In this document: in pieces, positions 21,401-31,495 of the stretch
Layout: every line of letters starts with the position of its first letter
Numbering within the stretch: the stretch's first letter is position 1
DNA from: Lumbricus rubellus
Taxonomy: Eukaryota > Annelida > Clitellata > Crassiclitellata > Lumbricidae
DNA length: 64,000 nucleotides
Assembly: GCA_945859605.1 (NCBI GenBank)
Contig: OX243824.1
Coordinates: 20,118,467 to 20,182,466 of the forward strand
Reading direction: 5' to 3'
Position numbers and translations under genes: made by a program
Notes under the pieces: generated by a model
Told to the model about the DNA's origin: nothing
The model's input: only the letters and a program-made list of their open reading frames with translations
Databases searched by the model: none

Positions 21401-23830
21401 CATGCTCAAAAATTGCTTACAACTAAATGCTGCAATTATGAAAAGACATAATACTTAATCAAACAGTTTAAAAACTGTGATTCATTCACAATTTTTTACT
21501 TATCTCATTCGGTTCAAGTGTCAACAAAGTTACATAAGTCTGTTTCATTAGCATACCAATACTCCACAGTAATAGAACACACTTATATTCAGTTTCTGAA
21601 ACCAGCCATTTGGTGGTGATGGGTACAAATAAATGTACATACTGACCAGGGCTTAAAGTGTAAAATAAGAAGTGCCTGGACGCTACTTAACTTTCCAGTG
21701 TATGCTGGCGAAATAAGTGGCAGGACGGCGTTCAGATTTTAAAATAAGTGCATGGACGCCGTCCATGACCGTCCAGGCACACTTTAAGTCCTGATACTGA
21801 CATAAGAAGTGCAAAACGAGCCAATCTGGACTGACCCTGGCGCAGACTTATCGAGAAGAGTAAACAGTTTGTGCTTGACATCCATGTTCTCCACAATCGC
21901 TTCAATCACAAGATCCGCATCCTTCACCGCCTTCGCTGGATCCGTCTCCGAACTCAATCGAGCCATCGTCTCCGAAACGAACTTCTCACCAGCCTGTTCG
22001 AGTAGATAAAGTTTGATGTTTTACACAAAGATGTTTATAATTGCACATGCATTAAGATACTTAGAATATGAACAAACGTTTTCTTAGTCATGGTCAGTGA
22101 TTAAAGTGTGGAAAAATAAATGCCTGGATGCCCTTTGCCTTCCCAAAAGAAGTGCTTGGATGTCCCTTACCTTTCCGGATAGTGCTGGCCAAGAAGTGGC
22201 AGGACGGCGTTCAGACTTAAAAATAAGTGCATGGACGCCGTCCATGACCGTCCAGCCACACTTTAAGCACTGGTTAAGGTTTGATGTTTTGTACTTGGAT
22301 GTCAATATTTGCACATGTACTAAGTCACTTAGAAAATGAACGAATCTAAATAACCTCTGTTAACCATCGAGCACCCAGACTATGTGTATAGGTGGAGTCA
22401 GTGGACCTAACACGGGATGCTGCAGTACCAACAGATTACTTGTTCTTAGTATGATGATGCTCATGTTACTTTGTAACTTTTGGACCAATAAACGGATGTT
22501 ATGACTATGGTTGGGCAATTTTTTGGCAATCATTAACCATGTATATAGCAGATGTAAGAGGATGATATTAATGACTAATAACAGCTCTTCCTGACTGCAG
22601 CACGGATGACTATGTACAGCAAAGAAGGTCGTTGCAGGGCTGGGTCAGAACAGTACACCACAAGCCCTGATAGACGGTAAAGAAAATGTACCCTCCTTGC
22701 CAGTAAATTAGAAAAATTCTTTCCAATCTATTACTACAGTTTACAACTACTGGAACCAATGTTTCAGGACAACGACAAAATATTGTTTTCAAAATTTAAT
22801 TTAAAGACAACAGATTTTTTTACCTCGGGCTTGTCCGTAAAGGTCTTTTTGGCCACTCTTACAAGACTTTTGTTGATGTTGCTCTTTGACAAGTTAAGTA
22901 CTTCATCGCTGACATCGACTAGCACAACGTTGTGGCCAGTTTGTGCAGCCACCTGAAACAATCACAAACTTATTAAACAATAGAATTCAGTTTAAACTTC
23001 ATGCATGAACATGGTAGCTCATACACTTATGCTCTATGGACCATCAGGGAACCAACTGCTGTTGTTTACAATGCATCAGTAATCTGTAGATTTTGTCAGC
23101 ACCCAAATACGTTATGTCGTAGGAAAAACTGATCACAAACGCCTGGTCAAAAACAAAAGGCTGAATTTGAGGTAGGTTAAGGTCAAGTTAGGTTACAGTT
23201 TCGCATTCAAAGGTCAAGCAAATATACAACACGATGGCGTATCGATGTCGAACCCCTTCTACAGCTAAGAAGTGCACACACAACCATACATCCTACAACA
23301 GAACATTGATGGTGCCGAACAATATTCTAAGTTAAGGACTTATTCATGGTCCTTATGCAGTAACTGTATCTGACAAGGCTCGATGCTGTACTTTTAGTGT
23401 TACAGACCGACCGCTCTAACCTATCGGCCCACCCACTCTGACGCAAAATTAATAGATGATCACAGCAGATTGTTTGAAAAGCCTTCTGTAGTGCTCATTC
23501 ACAAGGTTCATAATTATGTCCCGCCAAACTTGTTTCTTGACACTTGACACTGGGAGCGCTCCTGAGTAGCTTTCTTGTAGGGGCGCTATGTAAGCTCAGA
23601 GAATGAATGAATTAACTTTAAGCGACCGTCAGAATCAGATTCCTAACCGAGCTATCTAACTCAAGAGGGTCACCCTATTTCCCCTAAACAAACTTCGGCA
23701 GTAGTAGTAAAACAACCTGCGCGATTCCAGAACCCATCAGTCCACCTCCAAACACCGTCACATTCTTTACGGCATAACGGACAGCCGAAGTTGACAACGA
23801 TCGGCGACACAGTGAAGTAACGAACGCCAT
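18460..23830 (-). CDS. HADH: Mitochondrial L-3-hydroxyacyl-CoA dehydrogenase
   Basis: Eight minus-strand exons, high to low: 23830-23717, 22952-22824, 21993-21836, 21135-21009, 20339-20250, 19732-19660, 19283-19167, 18584-18460. Phases agree throughout and give 310 residues, close to the human enzyme (314). The enzyme oxidises L-3-hydroxyacyl-CoA to 3-oxoacyl-CoA with NAD+ in mitochondrial beta-oxidation of short and medium chains. A basic, Ser/Arg-rich presequence ([18 protein letters not shown]) precedes the NAD-binding [11 protein letters not shown], and VVLVDVSD follows. LFASNTSSL precedes [15 protein letters not shown], whose His164 and Glu176 fit the catalytic pair. The C-terminal domain carries [11 protein letters not shown] (Asn214) and [14 protein letters not shown]. 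All key residues are present, so the gene looks functional. Exon 3 has a hAT MITE 40 bases past its donor. Confidence 0.96.
19054..19124. mobile_element. 71-bp piggyBac-like MITE
   Basis: TTAA at both ends with inverted termini CCCTTTAATAC and CATTAAAGGG. The core GAGGGTATAGGATTTCCC is shared with copies at 33550 and 37584. It lies in a HADH intron. Confidence 0.75.
19450..19500 (-). repeat. Fragment of CCCCRGGGCTTC-family repeat
   Basis: CCCCAGGGCTTCTGTGCTGAAA matches the copies at 3950 and 6225. Only the first part is conserved. Confidence 0.5.
19972..20149 (+). mobile_element. tRNA-headed SINE
   Basis: GTGGGTCGTGGTGGTGTAGT head, box B-like GGTTCGAATCCACCTC, then GCCACGTAGGGACCTTGAGC and the tail start GTCGGGAGCACCTCT. 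It lies in a HADH intron. Confidence 0.85.
21647..21793. mobile_element. hAT-type MITE, family A (CAGGGCTTAAAGTG), exact TSD
   Basis: Ends CAGGGCTTAAAGTGT and CACTTTAAGTCCTG are inverted. The exact flanking octamer is ATACTGAC. The body has AAGTGCCTGGACG at one side and GGACGCCGTCCATGACC at the other. It is 40 bases from the HADH exon 3 donor. Relatives are at 22095 and 51899. Confidence 0.93.
22095..22272. mobile_element. hAT-type MITE, family A, decayed TSD
   Basis: Ends CAGTGATTAAAGTGTGG and CCACACTTTAAGCACTG are inverted. Flanks are gtcatggt and gttaaggt (6 of 8). Internal words match the copy at 21647, including GTGGCAGGACGGCGTTCAGA. It lies about 100 bases upstream of HADH exon 3 in the gene's sense. 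Confidence 0.88.
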
Positions 23831-24322
23831 TAAGCTTTTTTGGTAGCTTTTATGATCTGTTTAAATACAACATTTACTACTATTAGCTTTGTGTACTAGT
23901 TTCTGCACTCTCCTACCATCACCACCACCACCACCACCATCGTTAAAGGAACAACTAAGTTAGGGAATCAGATCATTTCGAGGTACGTTTTTTAGTAACA
24001 TACTGTTAATTTCTTAGGCGAAACCTCGCGTCGTAAAGTTTGTTATAATTTTAGAGCATGCCGCATTTGTAATAATTATTGGAAAATACGTTTTGTAACA
24101 GTAGTTTTGTTTATTCTTACAATTTCAAGAATTTCTCAATCAGCAAGACTAGTGAGAAAATATTTAAATATATAAAGCGCAGCATATTATTAATATTATT
24201 TCCTAACAAAGCACTCCCTAGACGTCGCTGTGTTCATAGTGAGTTTTGCTAGTGAGTCAATTTACGATAAGCTGCTATGAAAATTTAGCGTAGGTTAAAT
24301 AGATTTAATACATAATACTCAC

Positions 24323-24400
24323 CTTGAAAATACAAGACATCAAATTGCCAATGATTTAGGCTTAACCAAATGTAGCTACTGTCCAACAGGCCTTCAAAGA
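24323..24400 (-). other. Probable 5' UTR exon of HADH
   Basis: On the minus strand a strong donor, CAAG|GTGAGT, ends at 24323. A matching acceptor, TTTAAACAG, precedes the start codon at 23856. A non-coding first exon with a 466-base intron is therefore likely. The upstream limit of the exon is not visible and 24400 is only nominal. Confidence 0.45.
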
Positions 24401-24424
24401 CTATAGAGCACCTTCTTATAACAA

Positions 24425-24506
24425 GGTAGCGTGGCCGAGTGGTCTAAGGCGCTGGTTTTAGGCACCAGTCTCTTCGGGGGCGTGGGTTCGAATCCCACCG
24501 CTGCCA
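24425..24506 (+). tRNA. tRNA-Leu (anticodon UAG)
   Basis: The acceptor stem GGTAGCG pairs with CGCTGCC (one G-T pair), with discriminator A. The D arm GGCCGAGTGGTCTAAGGC is typical of leucine tRNAs. The anticodon stem CTGGT/ACCAG holds a loop with TAG. A long variable arm (TCTCTTCGGGGGC) and the T arm GGGTTCGAATCCC follow. No intron and no encoded CCA. It looks like an intact nuclear class II tRNA gene, unlike the nearby SINE heads. Confidence 0.96.
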
Positions 24507-24519
24507 ACGTGTTTTACAA

Positions 24520-24950
24520 TACCTGAAACATAGCTCCATTTATTAGCTTTGCATTGATAGCAAATTCGGCTGGGTTGTTATTGTTTGCGACCGAGTAACT
24601 GTAATACACCGTAGGGCTACGTGTCATAACATTGACGATTAGCGCGGCTGTCTTATTTTATCTAGACTTGGGATAAATATTTTTGTTCATCATGATCATT
24701 TTAAATTAGGCCTAGTCCCACCTTTCACACTCAAAATACATGTGCGTGTCTGATCTGCCGCTCATTGTAATAATAAATCGCCGAATGAACTTCGACTCCT
24801 CGAATGATGATCGAGAAAATGTAACTTCTGGCTAGGCCTACGTTCGATGATACTGGCAGTGGCAGATAGCTTGACCTATTGAAGATTTGGATAGGTAGGC
24901 CTAATATACAACTGCAGCACTACGCCTGCAAGCATTTCCCATTTAGACCT
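24520..24950. other. Intergenic, no gene seen
   Basis: I recognise no exon or repeat here beyond several TAGGCCTA octamers (about 24709, 24835, 24895). Confidence 0.4.
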
Positions 24951-24954
24951 TGTG

Positions 24955-25200
24955 TGGCTGTTCTGTTCTCAGCCATCCTCGATCCGAGGGTTGGCCGCAT
25001 TAGGCCTACGTACAATTTTGTTCCTCCAACGCTTCCAGTCTGATCATTTCTCCCAGTGTCAATCAAGTCCATTCCTTTATGTTGCCAGCCAGTTTGTTCT
25101 TGGTCTTCCTCTTTTCCGGTCTCCTGGCATTGGACCCTGCATGATGTCTTTCTCAATGTATGCATTGAAATCAGAAATCAGGAGTTTACGATGCTCATGA
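24955..25200 (-). pseudogene. Non-LTR retrotransposon ORF2 C-terminal relic
   Basis: On the minus strand a frame reads GDRKRGRPRTNWLAT, then stops interrupt EWTGL-like and GEMIRL-like stretches ending in WKRWRNKI. This is the familiar (K)RRGRPRxxWxDNIKEWTGL tail of LINE-encoded reverse transcriptases. Several in-frame stops show it is dead. Confidence 0.7.
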
Positions 25201-25469
25201 TGTGTCCAAAATAAATCATTTTTATTTCTTTTAGGCTACTGTAGCCTACGTCTTCAAAAGATTCCTCTCCACTCCTGTTGCCTCCAGCACCCATTGATTT
25301 TTCCGTCCATGATATTTTCATTATCAATTTTCATGATGCTGTTTGGGGATGTTGAGATGGGTATTTCCCCCAGTTCCTTTCCATCTCGCAGTAAGGAAAC
25401 CATGCTTCGGGTTACCCTCCCTTCGCTATAGACCTGCCATGGTCCTTCGATCAACTGGATCCTTCGTCA

Positions 25470-25554
25470 GATCTACCACAGTATAAACAAAGATATTAGA
25501 GTCTACGACTCTTAATATCTTTGGTATAAATAATTATTTATACTGTGGATCTAC
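25470..25554. repeat. Compact near-perfect palindrome
   Basis: GATCTACCACAGTATAAA at the left is mirrored by TTTATACTGTGGATC at the right. An inner pair AAAGATATTAGAGT / ACTCTTAATATCTTT surrounds a CTACG centre. It would fold into a strong hairpin of about 85 bases. It may be a foldback MITE. Confidence 0.75.
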
Positions 25555-25559
25555 TAAAA

Positions 25560-26020
25560 TCTCGCTGCTGCAGACTTGAGTGGAAATTAGCCGATGGATA
25601 GATCCTGAGGACGATCGACAATAATTAAAAATAATGGTCAATTATGGTGGAGATCTGTCGACTGAAAAAGCATGGAAAACAGCAGCAACTGTTGCAGTAA
25701 AATGCAATAATAATAATAGTTGGTTTTCTTAGTGTAGAATTGTTCAAATTTGATGTACAAGCAAAAGAAATACATATTTGGAATCAGGAAGCAATTCTGA
25801 TCAAAACCTGATATACGAACACCTTGAGAAATGGAAAAAATAACTCCACTTTTTCCAGCTCAGAGGTCACTCCAGCTCATATTCGGGTCAATCAACGAAA
25901 TACCTTCGGTGAACCCCAACAAATTGCAAGAAAACGTTTTATGATGATTTTCTGGTGCCTTAGGTCTGTTGAAGTACATACTAAAAGTTGCACGAAATTG
26001 GAAAACGGCAAGTAGCCTAG
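25560..26020. other. Intergenic, no gene seen
   Basis: No convincing exon, RNA gene or element is visible. Confidence 0.4.
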
Positions 26021-26024
26021 TCTA

Positions 26025-26890
26025 CTTTTGGCGGAAAAAAGATGGCCGCCAATTGGACCAGGCTTGGAATATGAAAATTACACTATTAGAAGCTAATCAT
26101 AAAACAATATGCTAACATATTGTTTCTAGACTAATTTGACCCTTCTGAAAACGAAAATCGCGGTTAGAAAGCTAAATTGTTAGCGATAGCATGAGAAAAA
26201 CAAGATGGCGGACAAATGGCGACCAATTACTCAAATGGCTGTAAGTAAACTACTGTATGCGATAGTAACACGATTTCACACTCATAAATGAGATTTTAGG
26301 GTTATAGGCATGCAATGGAATTAAAGACACATATGTGGCACTGTCAGAAAACCAAAATGGTGGACAAAATGGCCGCCAGAATGTTGAAATAGGTATAAGT
26401 GAAATCAAGCCTGCAGTGGAAACATGAGTCTATAATAATAACATTTTCGAGGTTAAGGAATGCGACAGAAATAAAGTCACAAATGTGGCACTACCAGAAA
26501 ACCATAATGGCGAACAAAATGGCGGCCAGAATGTTGAAATGGCTATAAGGGAAGTCAAGCCTCGCAATGTAAACATTATTTCAGAGTCTAAAATAACATT
26601 TTCGGGGTCAAGGAATATGATGGAACTAAATACACACATGCGGCATTGCAAGAAAACCAAATTGGTGGACAAAATGGCCGGCAGATTTTTGAAATGGCTA
26701 TAAGTATGCAATGGAGACATGATTTCAGAGTATAAATGAAAAATGTTGGACTATAGAATATGGTGAAACTATAGATACACGTGTGACGCCGTGGCCACAT
26801 GTGACACTGCCAGAAAGCCATAGGCCTAAGCCAAAATGAAGGGACAAAGCATCAAATGGCTAAAAATGATGTCATGTATGTCAAAGACAT
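26025..26890. repeat. Degenerate ~153-bp tandem repeat
   Basis: Units carry ACAAAATGGCSGCCAGAATG, then TTGAAATGGCTATAAG. Clear copies are centred near 26350, 26502 and 26657, with weaker ones near 26035, 26203 and 26840. The spacing is 152-155 bases. Divergence between units is considerable, so the array is old. Confidence 0.8.
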
Positions 26891-27299
26891 GATTTCAGGT
26901 GGAATATTGTTCCATGGTCAAATAATCCCAAGAAAGCAACATTCCATGTGTAGCGTTGAACATAATGAAGTGAAATCTTTGCATTAAGAGGAATCTTTAG
27001 TAGAGATTATCACTGCAGTTTAAACATTGCTTGCGTTATGCATACAGTATTTGTGCCTCAATGTTGCTTTGACTTGAACTATATGCCCCTATAGAGACCC
27101 ATCGCTTCAATCTTGACTGATATATAATTATAGACAAAGCTAATTCAGGCTTTGTTGTTCTTAATGCAGGTGCACATAGACTAGCCTAAGTGTACAGTAA
27201 TGTAGTGTATGGCAAGTTCACACTTTGATAGCAGCGGGCTTGGCCACGGTCCTCTGCCTGATGCTATACTTGTTAACTTCGCATGATTTGAAATAGACA

Positions 27300-27840
27300 A
27301 ATAGAATATATGAATGTGGAACAGGACCAATGGCAGACCACACTGATTAAAGAACACGTTGCTGATGTTCCCTCCATCACCTAAACCCTGTTAGATGCAA
27401 GGCAGACACATCAAACCCAGCAGTAGACAGCACATCATCTCCTTCCACGGAACCACAAGCAACAAGAACAATCTATGTCATCATCTGAGGCTGTTGAAAG
27501 CTGAATGAACACATTAGACGGGGATGTAGCTAGATCAGCCTTGTTGTCAGGCAAAGCAAGAACGTTCAGCACTTCAGCCAATTTTCCCGACAACGGAGCA
27601 CTTCCAGACTCTATACAGTGACTAAATGGTCTTGCACCTTTTCTGTGTGGTTCTAATTTTCAAAAGCAATGTCCAGTATCTGTCGAAGGCAATATTAACC
27701 ATTTTGTTGCCAATCGAAAGTACCTTAACACGTGTAAACACAGTACCACTGTATCTTGCAGGTCACCAAATGTCTTCGCTTTCGGAGCTGTCCAATTGCC
27801 TGCACTATTGCTTGTCCATCAATAATTAAATGCTATACTT
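27300..27840 (-). pseudogene. Decayed N-terminal part of a multi-copy invertebrate gene family
   Basis: Minus-strand pieces in different frames read LIIDGQAIVQAIGQLRK, then FGDLQDTVV, then SGSAPLSGKLAEVLNVLALP with DNKADLA next, then VACGSVEGDDVLSTAGFDVSA. I recall a family of uncharacterised, multi-copy proteins in corals, molluscs and echinoderms with the order VIDG..., FGDLA..., LPENKADLA..., EADTR.... The match rests on memory. Frameshifts and stops show a dead copy. Confidence 0.45.
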
Positions 27841-27961
27841 CTGCTAGAGAAATGCTGACTGTACAAGTTACTTTTTCAGAGAATGTCCTCATTAAATGAT
27901 GCTTAATGACACTTTCTCATCATCCACCAATGCCATTGCTTTTGAAAGAAGTTCATGTCAC

Positions 27962-27992
<31 letters not shown>
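27962..27992. repeat. (AAGT)n microsatellite
   Basis: About seven AAGT units. On the minus strand they follow the LINE relic at 28103-28360, consistent with a simple-repeat LINE tail. Confidence 0.85.
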
Positions 27993-27994
<2 letters not shown>

Positions 27995-28102
27995 TATTCT
28001 TTATTTCTTAACCAGCTGCCAAACAGCACTCTGGTGAACAAGTATCACATATAAATTTAACATAAAAACATAAAAATTATTAAAACTAAACAAACTAATT
28101 AA

Positions 28103-28360
28103 TTAATGTGTAAATAACATTCTAGTTATAAATGTCTTCCTCATTTGATTGTCTGCTCGTGGAAGTACCCGGTCATGGTGTCTGGGGCGCAGGTTATAAC
28201 CCGTTTGTTTCGCTGGTGGAAGTAACTCGTGGTGGACATGGCCTGGTCTTGTCAGAACCGCCGAAAACAAACTGTTATCAGCATGGCGACAGAGTTCTTC
28301 AAATGTTGGAGTATCACCCGAAATATAATGCTGGCGAATAAGTGGGACAGTCAGCTTCAT
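28103..28360 (-). pseudogene. Non-LTR retrotransposon ORF2 C-terminal relic
   Basis: An 85-residue minus-strand frame ends ELLPPAKQTGYNLRPRHHDR then VLPRADNQMRKTFITRMLF. This fits the LLPP...YNLRxRxH...LP...F(I/L)xRMLY ending common in LINE ORF2 proteins. The 5' part is missing. A simple-repeat tail lies downstream. Confidence 0.65.
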
Positions 28361-28639
28361 GCGCTATGTAATATCAGAAATAGACAAGTTCAGATACCAA
28401 ATTTCTACTGCAAATTTATCTCTTAATTGAATGGCCCAACCTTATTCATTCAGGCTTTGGACTGGCACTGTTAGCTAATACATTAGTGTTATAGTTAGCA
28501 GTGGCTAAATTAACCATCCTTTCCCCTTTCAGATTTTTATATTTTTTACACTTCAGCCTATATTTGATTTATTATTATTAGCATTTAATTTTTTTAAATC
28601 TATGATCATATACCTTACCATTTGAGTTGACTAATTTCA

Positions 28640-29110
28640 GGATAATTATTTGGCAAATTTGCGATCACATCAACACAAAGCTGTGCATAGAAGAACACTG
28701 GAAGCTATCAAACGTTTACACCTCCTGGTTATGCCTCCATTCTTTATAATAGGCAATCACCCTAACAGCTATAGCGGACTGCTTGAAAAGTGGTTCTTTT
28801 GCAATGTTGAATAGAAGCATCTGATGCTGGTGGTAATAATTCGAGTGTCCGTGATTTCTTGGTAAAGATCAGAGTTGTTCACATACTGTGTTCAGTTCAG
28901 TGCAATCACTAGTCCTATCAAAAGGCTATCATACATGTTAATGGCAAACCATTCTAAAACTGATATCTATGACAAATTATGCACTGCGTTATCGATATCA
29001 TCTTTGACTTCACATAGGTTCATCAATGCTTCAGTGACCATTGGATACCAATCAATGCTTTGTAGGCTGCAACTGCCTTTTCTGGCAAACTTTATACTGT
29101 GTCACCTCGT
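28640..29110 (-). pseudogene. Decayed C-terminal-like part of the 27.3-kb gene family
   Basis: Minus-strand frame pieces read VTEALMNLCEVKDDIDNAVH, then ISVLEWFAINMYD, then DTRIITTSIRCFYSTLQKNH, with stops between. In the family I recall, VTxAL..L....D.ID.......ERFVV.MYD.....V..AR.......P.T...L..H follows the DNKADLA part. Here it lies 5' of that part on the same strand, so the two pieces are rearranged or come from two copies. Confidence 0.4.
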
Positions 29111-29119
29111 TTAAAACAG

Positions 29120-30040
29120 CAGATTTACAGCAATAACCACTTTAAAATCAGGATTTACGACTAAGGGAATTTAACAAATCATGAACTTCAATCAGGCAAC
29201 TACATTGACATCATAGTTTATTTGTTCCGAGTGCTACAACTAAATTTTTATGAAGAGTTAAACGAGCATTTTGACCATCACTGACAGCAAACATCTCTGG
29301 AAAATTTTCTAGCAAATGATTATTAAGCTGAGTAGTGTTAAGGTTTACTTGTCATAAAATACATGTACACTATGTTGCTACAGTTGATCTGCCTGAAGTT
29401 GGCTAAGTTCAGCAAGTTTGCATACTGGAGGCAAAATATTGTTGGCTTTGGCTTCTTCCAAGTACATTCAGCTACTGCAATTTAGTCTGCATTTAACCCG
29501 GTACACTTCGCATTGTCTTCACATGGCATTAGCTGATCAAATTAAACAGGCTGGTTTATTAGCCTCAATTGCTATCATATCACCACATAACAACTTTAAT
29601 AGCATCAAGTTATCTTTAATTATATTTGCACATGAGTGACCTTTGCATCAACATCGATAGTTATGACTTTTCAGAATCAATTTTGACCCACTTTAAACAA
29701 TAACACAAACCCATTGTTCTTGTATGTGTACTGCAGAAAACAAACATGTAGGTGCAATGCCATGGCAAACGGACATTATCCCCCTGGACATAACAAATCT
29801 ATATGAATATGTTTAAATGTATAATATTAGTAGGCCTATGCTTGTAAAAAATCCATAAAGAATATATTATTAATTTAGTACGCAAGTGCTGTCCACAGTT
29901 CCTGACAGCTGTTGTTCATGGGAAATACTTTTTGTCTGGGGTTGGGAGAGGTAATGTCGTACAATATAGTGCCATCACCCTCATCCAGGTGGTTCCAAAC
30001 TGTCCAGACGGTAACTCGTATATTTCAAGATCTATCATAG
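29120..30040. other. Intergenic, possible further gene relic
   Basis: On the minus strand short readable stretches occur (ILPPVCKLAELSQLQADQL near 29430; LLENFPEMFAVSDGQNARLT near 29300), but they do not join and I cannot name them. No intact gene. Confidence 0.3.
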
Positions 30041-30044
30041 GTAC

Positions 30045-30175
30045 CTTGGGCAAGTCCTTCATTCGCAATTGCTCAGCGCTTCGGCATGAAATCCGATTTA
30101 GCGTCCGCGCTGTAGTCGGGAGCGCGTCTGAGTAGTAACTTTGAAGGGGCGCTATAACAAGTGCACATAAATACA
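30045..30175 (+). mobile_element. 5'-truncated SINE
   Basis: Only the body and tail are present: ACCTTGGGCAAGTCCTTCAT, GCTCAGCGCTTCGGCATGAA, GTAGTCGGGAGCGCGTCTGA, then GAAGGGGCGCTATAACAAGT and a CATAAATACATA run. Confidence 0.8.
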
Positions 30176-30320
30176 TACAGTCATACTAACCCTAACCGAC
30201 CTTCACGACGGCTAGCCTGAAGCTAACCGACCCTCACGACGTCTACACCTGACCCTATAACAAACCCTCACAACGCCTAAAAACTGACCCTAACGACATT
30301 CGCGGTCCCGATACTGCAAT
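30176..30320. repeat. ACCCTCACGACG-rich interspersed repeat
   Basis: Imperfect units CTAACCGACCCTCACGACG and CTGACCCTA repeat three or four times. Its reverse complement resembles 420-535, including GTATCGGGACC and GTCGTGAGGGTCGGTTAG. Identity unknown. Confidence 0.5.
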
Positions 30321-30559
30321 TACGCCGTCATTAGAAGCCGTTGTCTAAGAATAGGACTACCGTGCAGGGGAGAGTTGAATTGCGGAGTTCGTATATTGCA
30401 CACTTCGATACAGTGTTACAATATTGACGAGAGTTAGCAGACATCGCCGCTAATTGAACGATCTACTCACAAATGGTAATATCATTAATATATCATTAAT
30501 AAAATTGTAAAATAATTATATTACAACAATTATTATTATTATTAAAAAAATAATAACAC

Positions 30560-31037
30560 GCAAACGGAAGTAGAAAACAGCCGCCGCCGGTAATCCGTAT
30601 CAACGATTTGCTCGCGAAAACACGCTAATTTGTACCACATTTAGCCCAGTTGTAAACAATGTAGCCCAAAAGGCGGCGTTGTGGTCTTTTACAAAGTTAG
30701 CCAAATTTAACTATTTTGCAAATATACTCATAGGTGTTCGTATACCCAGTTATTTTTAAAATTGCTCAACCTTTAAAATTGGAAAGTTTGTTGCTTGTAC
30801 ATATAATTTGAACAATCCGGGAGCTTTCTGTGTTTTATTGCTCGCACTATAATAATAATATTATTATTATGATAATTATATAAGTTTTTGTCTTATGCAA
30901 GTTGCAGACGCAGCATTGTAATATATCGTTTATGGTAAAATATCCGTTTCCTTTTCTATGTCTGCAAGGCGGCCATTTTGTGTGTTTCGAGTACTGTTGT
31001 GACTGGAGACAGAATTGTGTTTTATTTGCTATTTCAG
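30560..31037 (+). promoter_or_regulatory. Probable promoter and first 5' UTR exon of the hnRNP H gene
   Basis: ACGGAAGTAG (ETS-like) and a GCCGCCGCC run lie at 30565-30590. GCGGCCATTTTG, a YY1-like site, lies at 30969-30980. A strong donor, CAG|GTAAGC, ends at 31037 and can join the acceptor at 31487 just before the start codon. This arrangement suits a housekeeping promoter with a non-coding first exon. The transcription start is not visible. Confidence 0.45.
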
Positions 31038-31495
31038 GTAAGCGTAATATTTGTGTGTGCTATATAACAAATTTAACTTGCGCAGTGCTGTCTAACATAC
31101 GAGCATTGAACTGGTTGACCACGATCTAGTTAAGACCATTTTAAAATATTCTTGTTCGCGTCGTGTTGAGATCGCGCGTTACCTCAATAAAAGATCCTTG
31201 AAGCTACCTGTGAAATATTGAAATTTTCGTTTGTTGTATATTTATCACGTTGTTTTAAGCAGCTTCTTGCTCGTTAAAGAGTGTCTGCACTTTGATCATT
31301 TTTTCCACTGAACCTGGATTACAAGTTGATAGGAGCAGATTTGATGGGAATACACCGGCTCGCGTTTGGACATGTGATTAAAAAGTCATACATGTATCAA
31401 CTTTTAGATTGATTTTTCAAGATTGTGTTCAGTTTTGTTTTGATAGATAAAAACTGTTAATTTGATTAAATGATGTCTTTTATCCAGGATTCAAA

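Noticed and set aside
26430..26820. Overlapping 72-96-residue frames
   Set aside because: They run over the degenerate 153-bp tandem repeat and mirror its period.
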